Shown here in pieces: positions 33,206 to 46,100 of a DNA stretch of 64,000 nucleotides. Both the position numbers and the translations under genes were made by a program. The notes below the pieces were generated by a model that saw nothing but the letters and a program-made list of their open reading frames with translations, ran no database searches and was not told the DNA's origin. Source of the DNA: Zea mays. Taxonomy: Eukaryota; Streptophyta; Magnoliopsida; Poales; Poaceae. The DNA lies in the NCBI RefSeq assembly GCF_902167145.1, contig NC_050099.1:10926434-10990433 (forward strand). Direction: 5' to 3'. Position 1 is the first letter of the stretch; each line of letters starts with the position of its first letter.

Positions 33206-34650
33206 ACGATCTAATACATATTGGCATATTGGCATCGTATTCACCACTATTGTAAGCAAGTTATTCTAACTCGTATAAGCACATGTCGTAAAACCAGATT
33301 ATACATAAGATACAAAAGATATATAGAACCTAGGTGCAATTTGGTGTGAGGTGGTTAGAAGAAGACAATAGATATATGTACAGATATAGATGAGAAGAGA
33401 AGAGATTAAGTTTGTGCAAACAAGACCTTTCATGTACTTTTCTCCAATTTTTTCTCTGTAGATAAACTATGTATAGTTAGTTACTACTTGTTTGAACTAC
33501 TCCCTACAAGCTATAGGCCAAAGTCTTTATATGTAAACGCAATTAAGTATGATTCTACATATTTATGCAAGGACATTAGACTAGTCTTAAATAATATGCC
33601 ATTAAAAGGATGTAGACGGCAAGAGAAGAGTGAATATCATATAAAAGTTGTTCTATAAGCTTACAATTATTACTAGAGTAAAGTTGAAATTTGTATAAAA
33701 GCTAGCATCGAAGCATATATTTGTTCTAGCTCTAATTCTCAATATGTAAACCTTCCTAACAATTTTAGTTGCTAATATAAGTATCTGAATAGATTTCACA
33801 TATCTTAGCAACTACCCAAATTTACTATAAAGAAAAATACTTCTTACACAAAAGACCTCTATACTCTATAGATACTCAAGCAAATAAAAACACAATGCTA
33901 ATAATATGAATGCACATGCTAGTGTGATAACTTATAAAACCAAATCGGGCAAGAGCATAAATACAATAATATTATCTCTGAGATCCGGTTGTTTGTCGGC
34001 AACCTATGTCCTCATCGTGGTGAGTCCTAGCTAGATGGTTTATGCTCTATTTGGCATCACATGCCAAGCATATAATAAAGATGATGTAAGAACCACTCTT
34101 AGAGATGCACTCCAACAAGCCAACTGTCTCTTTATAGTTGCTCTTCGTGAATCTCACACGGGAAATGAGCATAAGAGGCTAAGAGCCCCTCAAACAATAA
34201 TCATAGTTGACAATAATCACAAAAGACGCTCTATGAACTTCTATTGCCTCCAAGCCATCTAGTTGGTGACAACCTCTAAGAGTAACAAGAATCCCATAAC
34301 TCAAGAATATCACTAGTGCCAATAGATACACCAACTCGAAATCACAATATGCTACTCCCAATCTCACTTTGGATAAATCAATATCACTAGAGATGAATAG
34401 GACATATTTTCTTGGGCTAACTTGGGTGTTTATCAGGTTTGAATGACTAGTTGTTATACCCAAGCTCGAACAAGCTCTATCTATATGTCGCAAGGGGCAA
34501 AGAGTCATTAGTCCCTCTATTGTGCCAAAAATAGGGGTGTCAGACCATCGGACTCCAACCGTCATACCATACCACATGGGTCAAATGTCCTTTGAGTTTG
34601 CCATTGTACTAGTCGTTTAAATATGACAGTTGCAACCCCAACAACAATCA
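33206..34650. other. AT-rich intergenic sequence
   Basis: About 1.4 kb without recognisable coding sequence. Short open frames near 34035-34577 on both strands have no domain pattern. Parts (for example around 34530-34560, GGACTCCAACCGTC) have the flavour of old LTR sequence, but no pair was found. Confidence 0.5.
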
Positions 34651-35158
34651 TGGTGTGTCGGGGACCATAATTAGGGGTACCCCCAAGACTCCTAATCTCA
34701 GCTGGTAACCCCCATCAGCACAAAGCTGTAGAGGCCTGATGGGCGCGATTCAGGTCAAGGCTCCGCCCACTCAAGGGACACGATCTCGCCTCGCCCGAGC
34801 CCAGCCTCGGGCAAAGGCAGCCGACCTAGGAGGATTCACGTCTCGCCCGAGGGTCCCCTCAAGCAACGGACGCACCTTCGACTCGCCCGAGGCCCAGTTC
34901 GGGCAGGCTTCGCGGAGAAGCAACCTTGGCCGGATCGCTATGCCAACCGACTGTATCGCAGGAGCATTCAATGCAAGGATCGACTGACACCTTATCCTAA
35001 CGCGCGCTCCTCAGTCGACAGGGCCGAAGTGACCGCAGTCACTTCGTCGCTCCACTGACCGACCTGACAGGAAAACAGCGCCGCATGCCCCGCTCCGACT
35101 GCTGTGCTACCCGCCAGGGTGAGGCTGACAGCAGCCAAGTCCAGCCTTGGGCGCCATA

Positions 35159-35580
35159 GGAAGCTCCGCCTCGCCCGACCCCAGGGCTCGGACTCCACCT
35201 CGGCGCCGGAAGATGGTCTCCGCCTCGCCCGACCCCAGGGCTCGGACTCAACCTCGACCTCGGAAGACGGACTCCGCCTCGCCTAACCCCTGAGCTCGGA
35301 CTCAGCCTCGACTCCGGAAGGCAGTCTCCGCCTCGCCCGACCCCAGGACTCAGACTCAACCTCGACCCCGGACGACGGTCTCCGCCTCGCCCGACCCCAG
35401 GGCTCGGGCTCAACCTCGACCTCGGATGACGGACTCCGCCTCGCCCGACCCCAGGGCTCGGACTCCACCTCGACCTCGGAAGACGGACTCCGCCTCGCCG
35501 GACCCCCGGGGCTCGGACTCAGCCTCGACCTCGACCTCGGAGGAGCCTCCGCCTCGCCCGACCTCGGGCTCGGACCGACC
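35159..35580 (+). repeat. GC-rich tandem array in Huck-like 5' LTR
   Basis: About seven degenerate units of roughly 60 bp built on CTCCGCCTCGCCCGACC and CAGGGCTCGGACTC. The equivalent array in the 3' LTR is at about 48552-48960. The repeats keep all frames open, which produces meaningless Arg/Ser/Pro-rich translations. Confidence 0.85.
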
Positions 35581-35945
35581 GCGTCACAGGGGGGGCCATC
35601 ATTACCCTACCCCTAGCTAGCTCAGGCTACGGGGAACAAGACCGGCGTCCCATCCGGCTCGCCCCGGTAAACAAGTAATGATGGCACCCCGCGTGCTCCA
35701 TGACGACAGCGACTCTTAGCCCCTTACGGAAGCAAGGAGATGTCAGCAAGGATCTGACAGCCCCGACAGCTGTACTTCCACGGGGCTCAAGCGCTCCTCC
35801 GACGGCCACGACATCACATGAACAGGGCGCCAAAACTTCTCCGACAGCCACGACGACATGTACATAGGGCTCTGGCTCCCCTTTGCTAGACACGTTAGCA
35901 CATTGCTACACCCCCCATTGTACACATGGGCCCTCTCCTTACATC

Positions 35946-35953
35946 TATAAAAG
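35946..35953 (+). promoter_or_regulatory. TATA box in Huck-like 5' LTR
   Basis: TATAAAAG within CATCTATAAAAGGAAGG; it is conserved at 49329-49336 in the 3' LTR. It is the presumed core promoter of the genomic RNA. Confidence 0.6.
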
Positions 35954-36223
35954 GAAGGTCCAGGGCTCTCGTACGAGAAGGTGGTCGCACGGGAGAACGG
36001 GCCGACGCACAAGGCTCTCGCTCTCTCTCTCTCTCCCACGCGAATGCTTGTAACCCCCTACTGCAAGCGCATCCGCCCTGGGCGCAGGACAACACGAGGC
36101 CGCGGTTTCCCCTTACTGTTTTCCCCCTTGTGTTCCGTCTCGCGCCGACCCATCTGGGCTGGGACACGCAGCGACAATTTACTTGTCGGTCCAGTGACCC
36201 CCCGGGGTCGAAACGTCGACAGT

Positions 36224-36236
36224 TGGCGTGCCAGGT
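36224..36236 (+). other. primer binding site
   Basis: TGGCGTGCCAGGT lies two bases after the 5' LTR, within the GTTGGCGTGCCAGGTAGGGG context typical of Huck/RIRE2-type Tat elements. The tRNA partner was not determined. Confidence 0.55.
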
Positions 36237-36281
36237 AGGGGCCTGCTGCGTGTTGACGAACAGCTTCCCGTCAAGCTCCAG

Positions 36282-39200
36282 ATGGGTAGTCTCCAGCAAC
36301 CTCTCCAACCCGGGACGATGCTCCGTTTCGGGAGTCTTGAGTTCATGTCCCTCGACGGCAGCTACGACATGATACTCCTTCCTTCGTCGCGCGACAACGA
36401 TAATGGCGGCCGTCAGCCCGCCCGCCGGCGGCGGAATCGACGACGTCTTCCCCACGTGGCGGAAGAGCAACATCCGGGTCTGTCCCGTCACCTTCCCCAT
36501 CGACGGAGGAGGAGGCGGGGCAGGCATGGCCAAGCAGGAGGCGGCACCTCGTCGGCTGTCGAGCGAGTCGACGACACCGGCGCCCCAACGGGGGACACGT
36601 CGGGCGTTGACCTCACGTCTGAGGCGAAGACGAGCGTCGTTTCCCCGCAACACGCCAACCCCAAGCAGACGGACGATGCCAGCACGCTCGCGAAGGACTT
36701 GCTGGGCGTTAGCCTCGTACCTGAGACAACGGTGCAGTCCGTCCCTGATGTGACTTCGTCACCATCCGTCGATTGAGAGGTACCGTCCGTTTCCCATCCC
36801 ATGCCTTTTAGATTCAGCTGCGACCCACCAAGCGACCCCGCTTCGGTGGACGCTTTCATAAAGGCATGTCCAAACCCTCTGGGGTATCATATGCAGTCAA
36901 CCTGGGACCGACTGACGGCCGTCTCGACCTACGGGCCCCTGGGTTTCGAGGAAGATGACGAGCTCGACTCTGGTTGGGATTTCTCCGGGCTCGGTGACCC
37001 CAGTGCCATGCAGGACTTCATGACCGCATGTGACTACTGCCTCTCCGATTGCTCCGATGATGGCCACAGCCTTGGCGACGAGGACTGTGGCCCAAGTCGC
37101 GAATGTTTCCACGTCGATCTAGGGGGTCTCGACGAAGGCAACCACCTTGGTATGCCGGAGGACGGTGATCCCCCTAGGCCTACGCCTCGTGTTGACATCC
37201 TTCGGGAGCTAGCTGTGGTCCCAGTCCCTGCGGGGGGCCAGGACGCACAGCTCGAGCAAATCCGCGAGATGCAGGCCAGGCTCGACGAGGAAGCAGGACA
37301 ACTTGTGTAGCTTCGCCAAAATATCGGGCAAGAGTGGGCAGGCCGAGCACCAGCTGGAGAAGCGCGTCATCTGGCCCAGGACGTCCAGCACCGCATTGCC
37401 GACGATGCCAGGGCAAGGCTGCCCCCAGCTCCAGTGGGGTCGGGCAGAACCTGGCTGCAGCAGCGATACTACTTCGAGCGATGCCGGAACCATCCACCAC
37501 CAAGGGGTGCATATCCAGGGAGAGCTCAAGAATCTCCTGGAGGATGCCGCGGTCCGACGGGCCGAAAGCTCTGCCTCCCGAAGGCAGGGGTACCCCCGGA
37601 GCATCGCGCCGCGACTTCCCGATTCATGCGGGAAGCCTCGGTCCACACCAAGCGAACGCGGAACACAGCGCCTGCGACCCCGGGACGCCTCGGCAACGAG
37701 CACCACCGCCGCGACCGTCGAGCCCACCTTGATGAGAAGGTGCGTCGAGGCTACCACCCTAGGCGTGGGGGACGCTACGACAGCGGGGAGGATTGGAGCC
37801 CCTCGCCCGAACCACCCGGTCCGCGAGCTTTCAGCCGGGCCATACGACGGGCGCCGTTCCCGACCCGGTTCCGAACCTCGACTACCATCACCAAGTACTC
37901 GGGGGAGTCAAAGCCGGAACTGTGGCTCGCAGACTACCGGCTGGCCTGCCAGCTGGGTGGGACGGACGATGACAACCTCATCATCCGCAACCTTCCCCTG
38001 TTCCTCTCCGACGCCGCCCGAGCCTGGCTGGAGCATCTGCCTCCTGCGCAGATCTCCAACTGGGACGACCTGGTCAAAGCCTTCGCCGGCAACTTCCAGG
38101 GCACATACGTGCGCCCTGGGAACTCCTGGGATCTCCGAAGCTGCTGCCAGCAGTGGGGAGAATCCCTCCGGGACTACATCCAGTGATTTTCGAAGCAGCG
38201 CACCGAGCTGCCCAATGTTACCGACTCGGATGTCATTGGCGCATTCCTCGCCGGCACCACTTGCCGTGACCTGGTGAGCAAGCTGGGTCACAAGACTCCC
38301 ACCAGGGCGTGCGAGCTGATGGACATCGCCACCAAGTTTGCCTCTGGTCAGGAGGCGGTCGAGGCCATCTTCCGGAAGGACAAGCAGCCTCAGGGGTGCC
38401 AGCCGGAAGACATCCTCGAGGCGTCCGCTCAGCACGGCGCGAGGAAGAAGGGCAAGAAGAAGTCGCAAGCGAAACGCGACGCCGCTGACGCATACCTTGT
38501 CGCCGCCGCCGAGGACAGGAACCCTCGGAAGCCTCCCGCAGGCGCCAACCTGTTCGACAAGATGCTCAAGGAGTCGTGCCCCTATGATCAGGGTCCCGTC
38601 AAGCACACCCTTGAGGAGTGCGTCATGCTTCGGCGCTACTTCCACAAGGCCGGGCCCCCGGCGGAAGGTGGCAGAGCCCACAACAACGATAAGAAGGAGG
38701 ATCACAAGACAGAGGAGTTCCCCAAGGTCCACGACTGCTTCATGATCTACGGTGGGCGAGTGGCGAACACCTCGGCTCGGCACCGCAAGCAAGAGCGCCG
38801 GGAGGTCTGCTCGGTAAAGGTGGCGGCGCTAGTCTACCTAGACTGGTCCGACAAGCCCATCACCTTCGACCAGGGCGACCACCCCGACCGCGTGCCAAGC
38901 CCAGGAAAGTACCCGCTCGTTGTCGATCCCGTCATCGGCAACATCAGGCTTACCAAGGTCCTCATAGACGGAGGCAGCAGCCTCAACATCATCTATGTCG
39001 AGACCCTCGGGCTCCTGCAGATCGATCTGTCCTCGATCTGGGTCGGCGCGGCGCCCTTTCACGGGATCATCCCCGGGAAACGCGTCCAACCCCTTGGGAA
39101 ACTCAATATGCCCGTCTGCTTCGGGACTCCCTCCAACTTCCGAAAGGAAACTCTCACGTTCGAGGTGGTCGAGTTCCGAGGGACCTACCACGCAGTGCTG

Positions 39201-42200
39201 GGGAGACCATGCTACGTCAAGTTCATGGCCGTCCCCAACTACACCTACCTCAAGCTCAAGATGTCGGGCCCCAACGGGGTCATCACCGTCGGCTCCACGT
39301 ACCGACATGCGTACGAATGCGACATGGAGTGCATGGAGTACGCCGAGGCCCTCATCGCCGACCTGGAGAGCCTCTCCAAGGAGGCGCCAGATGTGAAGCG
39401 CCACGCCGGCAACTTCGAGCCAGCTGAGACGGTCAAGTCTGTCCCTCTCGACCCCAGCAACGACGCCTCCAAGCAGATCCAAATCGGCTCTGAGCTCGAC
39501 CCCAAATAGGAAGCAGTGCTCGTCGACTTTCTCCGCGCGAACGCCGAGGTTTTTGTGTGGAGTCCCTCGGACATGCCTGGCATACCGAGGGATGTCGCCG
39601 AGCACTCACTGGATATCCGAGCTGGAGCCCGACCCGTGAAGCAGCCTCTGCGCCGATTTGACGAAGAAAAGCGCAGAGCCATAGGCGAGGAGATCCACAA
39701 GCTGATGGCTGTGGGGTTCATCAAAGAGGTATTCCATCCCGAATGGCTAGCCAACCCTGTGCTTGTGAGAAAGAAAGGAGGGAAATGGCGGATGTGTGTA
39801 GACTACACTGGTCTAAACAAAGCATGTCCAAAAGTTCCCTACCCTCTGCCTCGCATCGATCAAATCGTGGATTCCACTGCTGGGTGCGAAACCCTGTCTT
39901 TCCTCGATGCCTACTCAGGGTATCACCAAATCAGGATGAAAGAGTCCGACCAGCTCACGACTTCTTTCATCACACCCTTTGGTATGTACTGCTATGTTAC
40001 TATGCCATTCGGTTTGAGGAATGCGGGTGCGACATACCAAAGGTGCATGAACCACGTGTTCGGAGAGCACATTGGCCGAACGGTCGAGGCTTACATCGAT
40101 GACATCGTAGTCAAGATGAGGAAAGCCTCCGACCTTCTCTCCGACCTTGAAACGACATTCAAGTGTCTCAAGGCGAAAGGCGTAAAACTCAATCCCGAGA
40201 AGTGTGTCTTCGGAGTCCCCCAAGGCATGCTCCTGGGGTTCATCGTCTCCGAGCGGGGCATCGAGGCCAACCCGGAGAAAATCGCGGCCATCACCAACAT
40301 GGGGCCCATCAAGGACTTGAAAGGAGTACAAAGGGTCATGGGATGCCTTGCGGCTCTAAGCCGTTTCATCTCGCGCCTCGGCGAAAGAGGCCTACCTCTG
40401 TACCGCCTCTTAAGGAAGACCGAGCGCTTCGCTTGGACCCCCGAGGCCGAGGAAGCCCTCGGGAACCTAAAGGCGCTCCTTACAAGCGCGCCCATCTTGG
40501 TGCCCCCCGCTGCCGGAGAAGCCCTGTTGATCTACGTCGCCGCTACCACTCAGGTGGTCAGCGCCGTGATCGTGGTCGAGAGACGAGAAGAGGGGCACGC
40601 ATTGCCCGTCGAGAGGCCGGTCTACTTCATCAGTGAGGTACTGTCCGAGACCAAAATCCGCTACCCGCAAATCCAGAAGCTACTGTACGCGGTAATTCTG
40701 ACGCGGCGAAAGTTGCGACACTACTTCGAGTCTCATCCGGTGACTGTGGTGTCATCCTTCCCCTTAGGGGAGATCATCTAGTGCCGAGAGGCCTCGGGTA
40801 GGATTGCAAAGTGGGCGGTGGAGATCATGGGCGAGACAATCTCGTTCGCCCCTCGGAAGGCCATCAAGTCCTTAGTCTTGGCAGACTTTGTGGCTGAATG
40901 GGTCGACACCCAGCTTCCAGCAGCTCCGATCCAACCGGAACTCTGGACCATGTTTTTCGACGGGTCGCTGATGAAGACAGGAGCGGGCGCGGGCCTGCTC
41001 TTCGTCTCACCCCTCGGGAAGCACCTCCGCTACGTGTTGCGCCTCCATTTCCCGGCGTCCAACAACGTGGCCGAGTATGAGGCTTTGGTTAACGGGTTGC
41101 GTATCGCCATCGAGCTAGGGGTCCTATGCCTCGACGCTCGTGGCGACTCGCAGCTTGTCATCGACCAAGTCATGAAGAACTCTCATTGCCGCGACCCGAA
41201 AATGGAAGCCTACTGCGATGAGGTTCGGCGCTTGGAGGACAACTTCTATGGGCTCGAGCTCAACCACATCGCTCGACGATACAACGAGACTGCGGACGAG
41301 TTGGCTAAGATAGCCTCGGGGCGGACAACGGTTCCTCCGGACGTCTTCTCCCGAGACCTACATCAACCCTCAGTTAAGACCGACGACACGCCCGAGCCCG
41401 AGAAGGCCTCGGCCCTGCCCGAGGCACCCTCGGCTCAGCCCGAGGCACCCTCAGCCCTCGAGGGTGAGGCACTGCGCGTCGAGGAAGAGCGGAATGGGGT
41501 CCCGCCTAATCGAAACTGGCAGACCCCGTACCTGCAATATCTCCACCAAGGAGAGCTACCCCTCGACAGAGCCAAAGCTCGGCGACTGGCGCGACGTGTC
41601 AAGTCGTTCGTCTTGCTGGGTGTCGGGAAGGAGCTCTACCACTGCAGCCCCTCAGGCATCCTCCAGCGATGCATATCCATCGCCGAAGGTTAGGAACTAT
41701 TACAAGAAATACACTCGTGGGCTTGCGGTCATCATGCAGCGCCTCGAGCCTTTGTTGGAAACGCCTTCTGACAAGGTTTCTACTGGCCAACCGCGGTGGC
41801 CGACGCCACTAGGATTGTACGCACCTGCCAAGGGTGTCAATTCTACGCAAGGCAGATGCACCTGCCCGCTCAGGCTCTGCAAACAATACCCATCACCTGG
41901 TCGTTCGCTGTGTGGGGTCTGGACCTCGTCGGTCCCTTGCAGAAGGCACCCGGGGGCTACACGCACCTGCTGGTCGCCATCGACAAATTCTCCAAGTGGA
42001 TCGAGGTCAGACCCCTAAACAACATCAGGTCCGAACAGGCGGTGGCGTTCTTCACCAACATCATCCATCGCTTTGGGGTCCCGAACTCCATCATCACCGA
42101 CAACGACACCCAGTTCACTGGCAGAAAGTTCCTGGACTTCTGCGAGGATCACCACATCCGGGTGGTCTGGGCTGCCGTAGCTCACCCCATGACGAATGGG

Positions 42201-42758
42201 CAGGTAGAGCGTGCCAACGACATGATTCTGCAAGGACTCAAGCCACAGATCTACAACGACCTCAACAAATTCGGCAGGCGATGGATGAAGGAACTCCCCT
42301 AGGTGGTCTGGAGTCTGAGAACGACGCCAAGCCGAGCCACGGGCTTCACGCCATTCTTTCTAGTCTATGGGGCCGAGGCTATCTTGCCCACAGACTTAGA
42401 ATATGGATCCCCGAGGACGAGGGCATACGACGACTGAAGCAACCAGTCCAACCGAGAAGACTCACTGGACCAGCTGGAAGAGGCTCGGGACATGGCCTTA
42501 CTACACTCGGCGCGGTATCAGCAGTCCCTGCGACGCTACCACGCCCGAGGGGTTCGGTCCCGAGACCTCCAGGTGGGCGACTTGGTGCTTCGGCTACGAC
42601 AAGACGCCCGAGGGCGCCACAAGCTCACGCCTCCTTGGGAAGGGCCGTTCATCATCGCCAAGATTTTGTAGCCCGGAACATACAAGCTGGCCAACAGTCA
42701 AGGCGAGGTCTACAACAACGCTTGGAACATCCGACAGCTACGTCGCTTCTACCCTTAA
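36282..42758 (+). pseudogene. Huck-like gag-pol, one frame with ten premature stops
   Basis: One frame stays open in phase from 36282 (ATG; upstream bases to 36228 are also open) to TAA at 42756-42758. It is broken only by stops at 36774, 37308, 38184, 39507, 40779, 41691, 41769, 42300, 42435 and 42669. Gag includes a capsid-like block with ELWLADYRLACQLGG and WLEHLPPAQISNW (about 37915-38070). The protease has VLIDGGSSLNIIY near 38960, the D-G-G form I associate with this lineage. RT has WRMCVDYTGLNKACP and EAYIDDIVVK near 40090. RNase H has MFFDGSLMKTGAGAG (about 40950). Integrase shows CQGCQFYARQMH, WGLDLVGPL, ITDNDTQF and NGQVERAND; the C-terminal piece ends NIRQLRRFYP. The domains look well conserved between the stops. 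Confidence 0.88.
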
Positions 42759-43173
42759 GATGTTTTCAAGTCGTTCATATACCTCGTTTACATACGCAAA
42801 TAAAGTCTAACCAGCAAGGAAGGGTCAGCCTTGCCTCGGCAAAGCCTGACCCTCCCTCGGGGGCTAGAAGGGGCGAACCCCCTCTGCGTCAAAATTTTCC
42901 TCGAAAAAAGTCTTCCACCAAAACGACTTTCGTGTTTCCCGACTACATCAGTAACAGAACCTCGAGAAACGAATAAGAGTGCATGTAAGTGGCAAGGCCG
43001 ACCGAGCCGAGGGATTCCTACGCCTCCGGGATACGGATACCTCACTCATCACCTACCACGAAAAATAACTCTTACTTGGGTAAGCAATCCTGCTACTGAC
43101 GAACGAGTCCGGAAACGCGAAACAGGAGGAAAAGAGACACAACTTTATATCACGACGACAAAGTGTTCAGGCC
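42759..43173. other. spacer between Huck-like pol and opposite-strand gene
   Basis: About 400 bp between the two convergent coding regions. It includes CCTCGGGGGCTAGAAGGGGCGAACCC-like GC/purine sequence near 42855-42880, similar in style to polypurine tracts. No gene seen. Confidence 0.45.
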
Positions 43174-46100
43174 TCAGCGGCCACAAAAGACACATACATA
43201 TTCAAAATAAACTGCTCCGGCAGAATCAGGCATCGACGGGGGAGGAGCTGCACCCTCGGCTTCGTTTCCACCCTCGGCGAGATCCGCCCCGCCCTCGGAC
43301 GGCAGCGCAAGCGGAAGGATTTCCGCCTCGAAGGTGGTCGCCAGCACCGCGCTTGGGCCCGCGGCGGCCACGTCAAGCCTCTGAACTTCGGCCAGAGCAG
43401 CTTCGTCTTCATCAGGGAGGTAGTACCCCTCGCTGACCCGCTCCAGATCCACGTCGTAGTGGGAAGCAAGCACGGCGAAGGCCCGCCTAATGCCGTGATG
43501 TAGCGCCTCGCGGAGTCTGTCGCGCACGTGGTCACCTAAGGCCTGCAGGCGACTCTGGGGGGAGCTTCCCGAGGGGACGTCGTCAAGACCGAAGATCTGG
43601 TAGAAGGCCGAGATAGCCTCGGACATGGCCACGCGGTCGACCTCCTTCTGCTCGGCCGCCTGGGCGAGTGCCTTGGCGGACTCGTCGTGGGCAGACTCGA
43701 GCTTTGCAAACAGTCAAAACAGAATTCTTCAAACGCAAGTTGAAGAATGAGGCTAAATCAAAATCTCAAAAACAGCCAAGACATACCTTCGGCCCAGGCG
43801 CGCTGCTCCGAGGCTGTGGCTTGGGCGGACTGAGCAGACCCGACGGCCACGGCCAGGTCCGCCGCAAGGGCCCCGGCCCGAGCAGACGCCTCAGCTAGCT
43901 GGCCTCCAAGGGCCTCAGCCCGGCTTTCAGCCTCGGCGGCCCGGCCCCGAGATTGGTCCTGCTCGCCGATGACCTGGCCAAGCTCCAACTGCCGCCTCTA
44001 TGCGCGCCGCCGCTGCCTCTGCCCCTAGCTCGTCACAGAGCAACCGAAGGTCCGCCGCCTCAGCGCTCCGTTGGGAGAGGCACTCGGTGGTCTCGGCAAG
44101 CGTGGTCCTCAGGAACCGCAGCGAACCCAGACGTCGGCCTCACGGCGGATGAACGACGACTTGGCGGTACTCAGATCCGTCAGATCCTGAGGAAGGGAAG
44201 CGGGGCGTCACAAAGAATGCCTTGATCACATGAAAGGTATGCCTGAAATTCTTACCTGGAGGATCCTAGGAACGTCTCTGGAAAGGACCTCCAGGGTCGA
44301 CCGGAGCGACCCCACCGTCGCCTCGGCACACTCACGAAGCTTGTCCCAAGTCTGCTCCTCTCGCTCATCGTCAAGAACGAGGAGGGGTTCCGAAGCACCA
44401 CGGGTCCAGAATCGGAGCCTCTCCCCACGCCGCTCATTGGGACCTCGCCGCGCGAGGATAAGGTCGCCGCTCCCTAGGACGGGCCGCGGTTCTGCGCCTC
44501 CCTCCTCCAAGGCGCCGGTACCTCCTGCAGCCGGCGCATCGGATACCTCCTCGGCCAAGGGGGCAGGTTCCCGATCGCCGACCTCGAGTGGCGGCGCCTC
44601 GGCCATCTCAACATTGGCGGTGACGGGTGGCTCCACGGCCAGCACCGGCAACCCGCCCGGTGGGCTCGAGGCCGCGGCCGCGCCAGCAGCTTCCCTCGGC
44701 ACGACGGCCGCCTCGACGGAGGGGTCAGCCTCGGGAACTCGCCCCACGGCGACTTGTGCCGCCTGAGCCCCCCGCTTTGGGGCATCTTGTGAGGAGGCCA
44801 GCCGGCCAGCGAGGCCCGGCGCGGCACTGGCTACAGAAGCCAACGCCGTCTTGAGGACCTTCTAGGGAGCCAGACCGGTCGAACTGTGCCTCCGTTTGCT
44901 AGGAAGAAAGGGAAGAGCAGGATCAGGACACACGAAGGAGGAGCCGGGACAAAGATATCCTAAGATACTTACCCACTCTGTGCCACGACCAATCGTGCCT
45001 GCGGGGAGGCCCCTCGAGCCTCGGACCCCGCGGGTACCACCGAGGGTAGCCCCGCTGCCGGCTTCGGCACCATCCTTGCCTCGGGCGCCCGAGGCACCAG
45101 AGGGACGGACTGCCCAGGCGCAGCCACGACGACCCGTGGATCAGCCTCCTATGCAGTCGGCACGGGCAACAGCTCTTGGGGAACAGGCGGGTCGGCCTGA
45201 CTCCCCGGAATCACCTCAACTACCTCGGCCAAGGGGTCAAGTACCCCCTCGGCCTACCCCTGTTCTTCGGACCGGGACCCTGATGTCCTGGCCCCGGATA
45301 CCGACGGCGCCAGCCCACTCGGGGGCTGGCTCGACGACCCTTGGCCCAGCCTCAGATCCAGGCTGAGGCCAAGGCGGGCAGCCATGTCATCGTCTTCATC
45401 ATCATCATCATCGTCGTCGTCGTCATCGTCAGGCGTCTCCGGCGACGGCTCCCTCGGGAGCCCGTCCCTCTCCTGCCGCCGCCGACGCCTCTCCAAGGCA
45501 TTCCGAGCTCGCATCCGCTCGCGGGTCCGAGCCTTTTCCGCGTCCTTCTTCTCCTTCTTCTTCTCCGCAGCGACCCTCCGTGCGGCTCGGTCCACCACGT
45601 TCTGGGACCGGTGGCAGAAAAGGCTTGTGAAACCCCACCTCTTGGAGACGGACGGAAATCTCAGCTGTGAGAACCCAGGGGCAATCTTACACAAGAAGGA
45701 AGAAGAAGCGGACACTCACCAGGGATATGCACCCGAGCTCGGGGCGCATCGAGGGCTGGGTAAGAGCACCGGCATCCATCTTTCCTACCGTGGCGGCTAC
45801 CCGCCTGTGGAGGTCATCGGCTGGAAGGGGGACCGAGGACATCTGCGAACCCTCCAGGTCGACCCCCGGCATCATCTCCGAAAGCGGCAGTCGTCGCTCC
45901 GTCAAGGGGAGCACCCTCCGGCGAAGGATGGCGGCAACCACCCCCGCGGCGGTGAGCCCTCCATCTCGCAGCTCCTGCAAGGCCTCCAGAAGGGGCTGGA
46001 GATTCTTCTGTCTCTCGCGCGGGGCCCCATAGCACCAGTTGGTGCCGGCGGTGGTCACCACTCGTTGAGAAAACGATGGGAGCCTCCCATCGTCGTTCTG

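Larger units (their letters stand above)
34656..36221 (+). repeat. Huck-like 5' LTR (1,566 bp)
   Basis: TGTCGGGG at the start and CGTCGACA at the end. It holds a GC-rich tandem array (about 35159-35580), a TATAAAAG box at 35946-35953 and a CT microsatellite just downstream (about 36023-36042). Confidence 0.93.

Noticed and set aside
34035..34577. Open frames of 75 and 132 codons between the Grande-like and Huck-like elements
   Set aside because: No domain, no codon pattern and no neighbouring exon; they are probably chance frames in old repeat DNA.
35039..35620. Ser/Pro/Arg-rich frames on both strands in the Huck-like LTR (and the copies at 48429-49061)
   Set aside because: They are translations of a GC-rich tandem array inside an LTR; both LTRs show them and the frames are not conserved as protein.
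36228..36281. Start of the Huck-like gag frame at the ATG-like position 36228
   Set aside because: It would begin inside the primer binding region; the first plausible ATG in frame is 36282. The frame upstream is merely open.
37908..38792. A 294-codon minus-strand frame opposite Huck-like gag, and similar ones at 38838-39605
   Set aside because: The plus strand carries clear gag and protease motifs in an uninterrupted phase; the minus frames are by-products of codon bias in GC-rich DNA.
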